NCBI GenBank assembly: GCA_947456845.1 | Contig: CANGUJ010000083.1 | Location: 1-11,457, forward strand | DNA length: 11,457 bases | From: Burkholderiales bacterium | GTDB taxonomy: Bacteria > Pseudomonadota > Gammaproteobacteria > Burkholderiales > JAEUOS01 | Direction: 5' to 3' | Part shown: piece by piece, positions 7,199 to 11,457 of the stretch | Position numbering within the stretch: position 1 is the first letter of the stretch | How the letters are laid out: each line of letters begins with the position of its first letter | Made by a program: the position numbers and the translations under genes | The notes under the pieces: generated by a model | The model's input: only the letters and a program-made list of their open reading frames with translations | Database searches by the model: none | Told to the model about the DNA's origin: nothing

Positions 7199-8082
7199 AA
7201 TCCGCGGGCATCGCGCCTGCGGACCCGAGCCTGCCCGTGCGTGCCATGGCAGGCACGAAGCCCCGCGGCCTGGCGGGCTGCCTCGAGGGGCGGTTGCTTC
7301 TGGTGACCCGGCCGCGCGAGCAGTCGGCCGCGCTGGTGAGCGCCATCGAGGCGGCTGGCGGCAAGGCGCAGATGCTGCCCTCGCTTGCCATCGGCCCGGT
7401 CCCCGACAGCGCGCCGCTCGATGCGGCACTGGCCGACTTGCCGGGCTATGACCTGGTGGTCTTTGTGAGCGTGAACGCGGTCCGCGAGGCCGTCGTACGT
7501 TGTGCCGTGCTGGGTTTGCCGGGGCTGGGCGGGATCAGCCTGGCGGCCGCGCCCGGACCGGCAACGGCGGCGGCACTGGGCGAGGCCGGCGCGGGCGCGG
7601 TGGTCACGCCTGCGAACCGGTTCGACAGCGCGGGCCTGATCGCGGAATTGTCGGCGCGCGCATGCCGGCCGCGCCGAGCGCTCATCCTGCGCGGGATGGA
7701 CGACGACAGTCCCGGCAGCGCCGGTGCGGGCCGCGAGGAACTGGGGCGCTGGCTGGGCGAAAACGGGGCGTCGGTGGATATGCTCGCATGCTATCGCCGG
7801 GTTTGGGCGCGCCTGGATGACGCCCAACTCGCAACCCTGATCGAGGGTCCGGTTCCGGATGCAGCCATCGTCACCAGTTCCGAGGGCGCACGGGCGCTGG
7901 CGGCGATGCTCGGCGGCCCGGGCAGGGCATGGCTGGCCGAAGTGCCCATGTTCGTACCGCATGAACGTATCGCCCGCACCATGGCGGCACTCGGATTTGC
8001 AGCGGTGCATGTCACCGCGGGCGGCGATGCCGGCGTAATGCGCGGGCTCGTCAGGTTCTTCGCCGGGGGCGCGGATGAGTGA
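7195..8082 (+). CDS. hemD: Uroporphyrinogen-III synthase
   Basis: This 295-residue cytosolic protein closes hydroxymethylbilane into uroporphyrinogen III with inversion of ring D. The family is poorly conserved, so position after hemC is strong support. Visible signatures are LLLVTRPREQ (34-43), VVFVSVNAVREA (88-99), LILRG (163-167), LACYRR (197-202), VTSSEGARAL (226-235) and FVPHERIA (253-260), which cover the two alternating lobes. Compared with E. coli HemD (about 246 residues) there are roughly 30 extra residues before VTRP. An internal in-frame ATG at 7246 would shorten this, but the ATG at 7195 overlaps the hemC stop by four bases and is the better coupled start. The 3' end overlaps hemX by eight bases. 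Confidence 0.93.
   Translation: MKSAGIAPADPSLPVRAMAGTKPRGLAGCLEGRLLLVTRPREQSAALVSAIEAAGGKAQMLPSLAIGPVPDSAPLDAALADLPGYDLVVFVSVNAVREAVVRCAVLGLPGLGGISLAAAPGPATAAALGEAGAGAVVTPANRFDSAGLIAELSARACRPRRALILRGMDDDSPGSAGAGREELGRWLGENGASVDMLACYRRVWARLDDAQLATLIEGPVPDAAIVTSSEGARALAAMLGGPGRAWLAEVPMFVPHERIARTMAALGFAAVHVTAGGDAGVMRGLVRFFAGGADE
7236..7257. repeat. 22-bp near-perfect palindrome inside hemD
   Basis: CGTGC (7236-7240) and GCACG (7253-7257) flank the perfect palindrome TGCCATGGCA (7242-7251), with one G/G mismatch pair at 7241/7252. Its centre falls on the internal in-frame ATG at 7246. In coding DNA this rich in GC it may be chance. Confidence 0.5.
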
Positions 8083-9205
8083 GGGCGCCGGCGGCACGCA
8101 TGAGGCGCCTGGCGCGCCGCAGGCCGGCCCCGCGGTCGCTACGCGGACGGCGTCGGCAAGCCTCCCCGCCAGATGGCGGCAGTGGTGGACGCCCGCGCGC
8201 ACCGCCATTGCCCTGCTGGGCCTGCTGTTTGTGGTGGGGTGGTGGGATTCGCGCTCGCAGGTCGCCTCCCTCCGGCAGGAACTGGCGGAGCGTCTCCGGG
8301 CGGAGCAGGAGATTTCCAGGCGCACCGAAAGCGCCGCGCGCGAGGCACAGGACCGCATGCGCGAGGCGTTGGCGCGGATGATGGCTCTCGAGGCGCGTAT
8401 CGCCGAGTCGCAAAGCCAGCAGATCGCCCTGGAGAGCATGTACCAGGATCTCTCGCGCAATCGCGACGAGTGGGCCTTGTCCGAGATCGAGCAGACCCTG
8501 ACGCTGGCCGCGCAGCAATTGCAGCTTGCAGGCAACGTACGCGGCGCCCTGATCGCCCTACAGAACGCCGATGCGCGCCTCGGACGCGCCGACCGCGCCC
8601 AGTTCATCGCGGTGCGCAGGGTTTTGCAGCGTGACATGGAGCGGCTCAAGGCCCTGCCACAGGTCGATACCACCGGCATCGCCATCCGGCTTGATTCGGT
8701 GATCGCCGCCGCGGACTCCATTCCGCTGGTGTTCGACGAAAAACTGCAGCCTCCGAGCCAGCGCGGCGGCGCGGCGGGGCGCGACCGGGCCGCCGCCGGC
8801 CAGGAACTAAAGCCCGGGCCGGAGGCTTCCTTATGGGCACGCCTGCGGGATGATGCCTGGGAGCAGTTCCGCCAACTGGTGCGCATCCGCGACATCGAGA
8901 ACGCGGACCCGGTGTTGTTGACCCCGACCCAGGCTTTCTTCCTGCGCGAGAATTTCAAGCTGCGTCTGCTCAACGCGCGGATTGCATTGTTGCAGCGCAA
9001 CGAGGCCGTCTTCCGGCAGGATCTTGCGGCGGCCAACCAGTGGCTGGTGCGCTATTTCGATGTGCGTTCCCGCGCCGGCGCGGGCGCCCAGAGCACGCTG
9101 AACTCCCTCATCGCCGGTGCGGTGAGCATCGAATTGCCGACCCTCGCCGAAAGCCTCAACGCGGTGCGCAACTACAAGGCGCCGGCGCGGCCGCCGGCCC
9201 GCTAG
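8075..9205 (+). CDS. hemX: HemX family membrane-anchored protein
   Basis: This 376-residue protein starts eight bases before the hemD stop. A disordered, Ala/Gly/Pro-rich head (1-30) is followed by one membrane helix at about 42-58 (TAIALLGLLFVVGWW). A charged coiled-coil stretch follows at about 60-115, and then a mostly helical domain with the family patterns LSEIEQTLTLAAQQL, ADARL and a C-terminal LRLLNARIALLQRNEAVFRQDL block. The bulk should face the periplasm. HemX proteins are often labelled uroporphyrinogen-III methyltransferase, but I see none of the glycine-rich SAM-binding motifs of CysG/CobA, so that activity is not supported. A role near heme synthesis enzymes at the membrane is inferred only from the conserved hemCDXY order. 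A low-complexity Arg/Gly/Ala insert lies at about 228-248. Confidence 0.9.
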   Translation: MSEGAGGTHEAPGAPQAGPAVATRTASASLPARWRQWWTPARTAIALLGLLFVVGWWDSRSQVASLRQELAERLRAEQEISRRTESAAREAQDRMREALARMMALEARIAESQSQQIALESMYQDLSRNRDEWALSEIEQTLTLAAQQLQLAGNVRGALIALQNADARLGRADRAQFIAVRRVLQRDMERLKALPQVDTTGIAIRLDSVIAAADSIPLVFDEKLQPPSQRGGAAGRDRAAAGQELKPGPEASLWARLRDDAWEQFRQLVRIRDIENADPVLLTPTQAFFLRENFKLRLLNARIALLQRNEAVFRQDLAAANQWLVRYFDVRSRAGAGAQSTLNSLIAGAVSIELPTLAESLNAVRNYKAPARPPAR

Positions 9206-9207
9206 GC

Positions 9208-10407
9208 ATGCGCGGCCTGTTTTGGATCCTGGCCCTGTTCGCCTCGGCGGTGGGGCTCTCGCTGGTGGCGCGCTACAACGATGGCTACGTGCTTCTATTT
9301 ATCGCGCCCAAGCGCATCGAGCTTTCGCTCACGCTGTTTGCGATCCTGCAGGTGGCGGCGTTCGTGGTGCTGTATTTTTTCGTCCGGGCGGCCGCCTACA
9401 CGCTGCGCCTGCCCGACATCGTGCGCGAGCTGCGCGCCAAGCGCAAGCAGGCGCACGCGCGGCACGCGCTCTTCGATGCGATAGTCGGGCTCTATGAGGG
9501 CCGCTATGCGCGCGCCGAGCGCGCGGCCCGCGAAGCGTTCAATGCCGGAGAGGACCGCGCGCTGGCGGCGTTGATCGGTGCGCGCGCGGCGCACCTGCTC
9601 AACCAGGGCGCCATGCGCGACCAGTGGCTCGACCATGCCATCGCCAGGGCGCAGGACGAAAGCGCGCGCCCGTTGCTGCACGCGGCCCTGATGACACGGG
9701 CGGAGTTGCTGGCCGATGAACATCGCGATACCGAGGCCCTCGCGGTTCTAGGGGAACTCAACAGATCCGGCGCCCGCCATATCGCCGCGCAGCGCCTGGC
9801 GCTGAAATCCATGACCCGCGCAGGCGCGTGGGAGGACGCGCTGAAGACCGCCCGCCAGCTCGAGGAACATCGCGCCATCCATCCTGCCGTCACCGAGCGC
9901 TCCCGCGAACTCGCCTATGCCGGTCTGTTCGCGGCGGCGGACCCGCCGCTGCTGCGCGAGCGGCTGCGCCGGGTGCCGCGCGAGGAGCTTCACATGGCGC
10001 CGGTCGCCCGTACCGTCGCGCGCGGGCTGGTGTCCGCCGGGCTGGTCGATGAGGCACGCGTGGTCATCGAATCGGTGCTCGACGAGCATTGGGACGAGGG
10101 TCTCGCCGGGCTGTACGCGGATTGCGCGGGCGCGGTGCCGGGGGCGGAAATCGGTCCTTTCCTGGAGCGCTGCGAATCGTGGCGGCAGCGCCATGCCAGG
10201 GAGCCCTCGCTGCTGCTGGTGCTCGGCCGCCTGTGTGCCATCGCCGGTCTGTGGGGCAAGGCGCAGGCGTATCTGGAGCAATCCATCGAGGTGCGCCAGG
10301 ACGCGCGGGCGCATGTTGAACTGGCGCGGGTATTTGAAGGCACCGGAAGGGCCGGCGACGCCGCACGGCACTATCGCATGGCGGCCTTGTTGCCAGCCGG
10401 GGGCTGA
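9208..10407 (+). CDS. hemY: HemY family TPR-like membrane protein (not protoporphyrinogen oxidase)
   Basis: This protein of 399 residues starts two bases after the hemX stop. Two membrane helices (about 3-21 and 41-62) form the HemY N-terminal hairpin, with the family signature NDGYVLLFIAPKRIELSL (24-41) between them and YTLRLPDIVRELRAKRK after. The rest is helical and Ala/Arg-rich with TPR-like pairs such as GLYEGRYARAERAAREAF and LGRLCAIAGLWGKAQAYLEQS, ending in a cytosol-facing domain. This proteobacterial HemY differs from the Bacillus HemY flavoenzyme of the same name, and no FAD motif is visible. Its biochemical role is not settled; a scaffold or regulator of heme synthesis is the usual inference from operon position. 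The frame is open further upstream (to 9040), but that part overlaps hemX and is not family-like. Confidence 0.91.
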   Translation: MRGLFWILALFASAVGLSLVARYNDGYVLLFIAPKRIELSLTLFAILQVAAFVVLYFFVRAAAYTLRLPDIVRELRAKRKQAHARHALFDAIVGLYEGRYARAERAAREAFNAGEDRALAALIGARAAHLLNQGAMRDQWLDHAIARAQDESARPLLHAALMTRAELLADEHRDTEALAVLGELNRSGARHIAAQRLALKSMTRAGAWEDALKTARQLEEHRAIHPAVTERSRELAYAGLFAAADPPLLRERLRRVPREELHMAPVARTVARGLVSAGLVDEARVVIESVLDEHWDEGLAGLYADCAGAVPGAEIGPFLERCESWRQRHAREPSLLLVLGRLCAIAGLWGKAQAYLEQSIEVRQDARAHVELARVFEGTGRAGDAARHYRMAALLPAGG

Positions 10408-10478
10408 TTCCGTCGTCATGCCGCGCATCCGAAAGGGTCCGCGCGAGCGGCCGGCGGCATCGGTCGCCGTGGCTGTTA

Positions 10479-10487
10479 TGGCATAAT
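10479..10487 (+). promoter_or_regulatory. Extended -10 promoter, probably for leuC
   Basis: TGGCATAAT is a TGn extension joined to CATAAT (five of six matches to TATAAT). It lies in the 141-base gap between hemY and leuC, with no clear -35 box. A start near 10494 would give leuC a leader of about 55 bases. Confidence 0.5.
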
Positions 10488-10488
10488 C

Positions 10489-10510
10489 GAGAGTCTTCGC
10501 TGAAGCTCTC
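10489..10510. repeat. Inverted repeat at the predicted leuC transcription start
   Basis: GAGAG (10489-10493) pairs with CTCTC (10506-10510) and CTTC (10495-10498) with GAAG (10502-10505), leaving a bulged T at 10494 and a GCT loop. It begins one base after the -10 box and spans the expected start site. That fits a protein-binding operator better than an RNA hairpin, because half of one arm would not be transcribed. It could alternatively end hemY transcription, but no T-run follows. Confidence 0.4.
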
Positions 10511-10548
10511 AAGTCGTCGCCTTTGAATTCCATGGCGCCGCCCAACCC

Positions 10549-11457
10549 ATGCCGCAGACGCTCTACGACAAGTTATGGGACGCGCATGTCGTCCACTCCG
10601 AGGAAGATGGTACGGCGCTGCTGTACATCGACCGGCACCTGGTGCATGAGGTAACCAGCCCGCAGGCATTCGAAGGCCTGCGTGTGGCCGGCCGCAAGGT
10701 CTGGCGGACGGATTCGATCGTCAGCACGGCGGATCACAACACCCCGACCACGGACTGGCACCTGGGCATCGAAGGCATCGCCGACGAGGTCGCCCGGGAG
10801 CAGATCGTCACCCTGGACCGCAACATCAAGGCGCATGGCGCGCTGGCCTATTTTCCGTTCCTCGACAAACGGCAGGGCATCGTCCACGTGATCGGGCCCG
10901 AACAGGGTGCGACCCTGCCGGGGATGACCGTCGTGTGCGGCGATTCGCACACGTCGACCCATGGTGCGTTCGCCTGCCTGGCGCACGGCATCGGGACCTC
11001 CGAGGTCGAGCATGTCATGGCCACCCAGTGCCTGGTGGCCAAGAAGATGAAGTCCATGCTGGTGCGCGTCGAAGGGGTGTTGCCCGCGGGTGTCACGGCC
11101 AAGGACATGGCGCTCGCCATCATCGGCAGGATAGGCACCGCCGGCGGCACCGGATGCGCGATCGAGTTCGCCGGCAGCGCGGTGCGCGGCCTGTCCATGG
11201 AGGGCCGCATGACCCTCTGCAACATGGCCATCGAAGCCGGCGCACGCGCCGGCATGGTCGCTTTCGACGAGGCGACTGCGGCCTACCTCAGGGGCCGGCC
11301 GTTTGCGCCCAAGGGAGCCGAGTGGGATCTCGCCGTCGCCTACTGGAAGACCCTGCGCTCGGATGATGATGCCAGATTCGATGTGGTTGTCGACATGCGC
11401 GGCGAGGAGATTCTTCCGCATGTGACCTGGGGCACCTCTCCCGAGATGGTCACCACC
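10549..11457 (+). CDS. leuC: 3-isopropylmalate dehydratase large subunit, 3' end missing
   Basis: The frame opens with ATG at 10549 and is still open at the window edge, giving 303 of an expected 465-475 residues. LeuC with LeuD isomerises 2-isopropylmalate to 3-isopropylmalate in leucine synthesis, using a 4Fe-4S cluster. The N terminus (TLYDKLWDAHVV, then LLYIDRHLVHEVTSPQAFEGLR) is the bacterial LeuC pattern. Further on are TADHNTPT (59-66), QGIVHVIGPEQGATLPGMT (109-127), VCGDSHTSTHGAF (129-141), GIGTSEVEHVMATQ (147-160), SMEGRMTLCNMAIE (216-229) and HVTWGTSP (291-298). The cluster cysteines lie beyond the window, so intactness cannot be judged. No clear ribosome binding site precedes the start, but the alignment fixes it. 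Its own promoter at 10479 suggests a unit separate from hemCDXY; leuD and leuB are the usual next genes. Confidence 0.97.
   Translation, partial: MPQTLYDKLWDAHVVHSEEDGTALLYIDRHLVHEVTSPQAFEGLRVAGRKVWRTDSIVSTADHNTPTTDWHLGIEGIADEVAREQIVTLDRNIKAHGALAYFPFLDKRQGIVHVIGPEQGATLPGMTVVCGDSHTSTHGAFACLAHGIGTSEVEHVMATQCLVAKKMKSMLVRVEGVLPAGVTAKDMALAIIGRIGTAGGTGCAIEFAGSAVRGLSMEGRMTLCNMAIEAGARAGMVAFDEATAAYLRGRPFAPKGAEWDLAVAYWKTLRSDDDARFDVVVDMRGEEILPHVTWGTSPEMVTT

Noticed and set aside
7009..9036. A 675-codon open frame on the minus strand opposite hemC-hemD-hemX
   Set aside because: It is antisense to three confidently identified genes, with a Ser/Arg/Ala-rich translation and no recognisable motif; a base-composition artefact.
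10573..11421. A 282-codon minus-strand open frame at the right end
   Set aside because: The plus strand there is clearly leuC, which has no stop inside the window. The minus-strand frame has no domain signature.

Overview
This GC-rich window reads as an ordinary chromosomal stretch of a betaproteobacterium, most likely of the order Burkholderiales. The evidence is a ppc gene next to a hemC-hemD-hemX-hemY cluster, a D-3-hydroxybutyrate dehydrogenase, high GC at third codon positions, and LeuC/HemX/HemY sequences of the proteobacterial type. The placement is inference from gene content and order; no rRNA or other taxonomic marker is present. I see no tRNA, insertion sequence, CRISPR array, phage gene or attachment site. 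No stretch longer than about 150 bases lacks a gene.

Layout. Bases 1-1017 hold the 3' part of a class III (CaiB/BaiF) CoA-transferase on the plus strand. A 98-base gap with a long hairpin separates it from a TerC/YgdQ-family membrane protein (1117-1884, plus). This gene converges on a D-3-hydroxybutyrate dehydrogenase (1932-2711, minus), and the 47-base gap between them holds a perfect GC-rich hairpin. Upstream of the dehydrogenase, on the same strand, come ppc (2769-5540) and an exported thioredoxin-fold protein (5623-about 6180). The dehydrogenase leader carries an uninterrupted run of 11 G (11 C on its own strand). Divergently from the thioredoxin gene, hemC (6260), hemD (7195), hemX (8075) and hemY (9208-10407) form a tight plus-strand cluster with overlapping or near-touching ends. 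After 141 bases with a good extended -10 promoter, leuC starts at 10549 and runs off the end of the window.

How the genes work together. HemC and HemD are consecutive cytosolic steps of tetrapyrrole synthesis, porphobilinogen to hydroxymethylbilane to uroporphyrinogen III. HemX and HemY are membrane-anchored companions of uncertain role. PEP carboxylase refills oxaloacetate, hydroxybutyrate dehydrogenase links the polyhydroxybutyrate/ketone-body pool to acetoacetate, and LeuC begins a leucine synthesis block that probably continues outside the window.

Nothing here looks like a new biological system. The points most worth a second look are non-coding: the 11-base homopolymer in the hydroxybutyrate dehydrogenase leader, the 17-bp hairpin in front of the TerC-family gene, and the little-known thioredoxin-fold gene inserted between ppc and hemC, whose 5' end is unclear and overlaps a possible hemC promoter.
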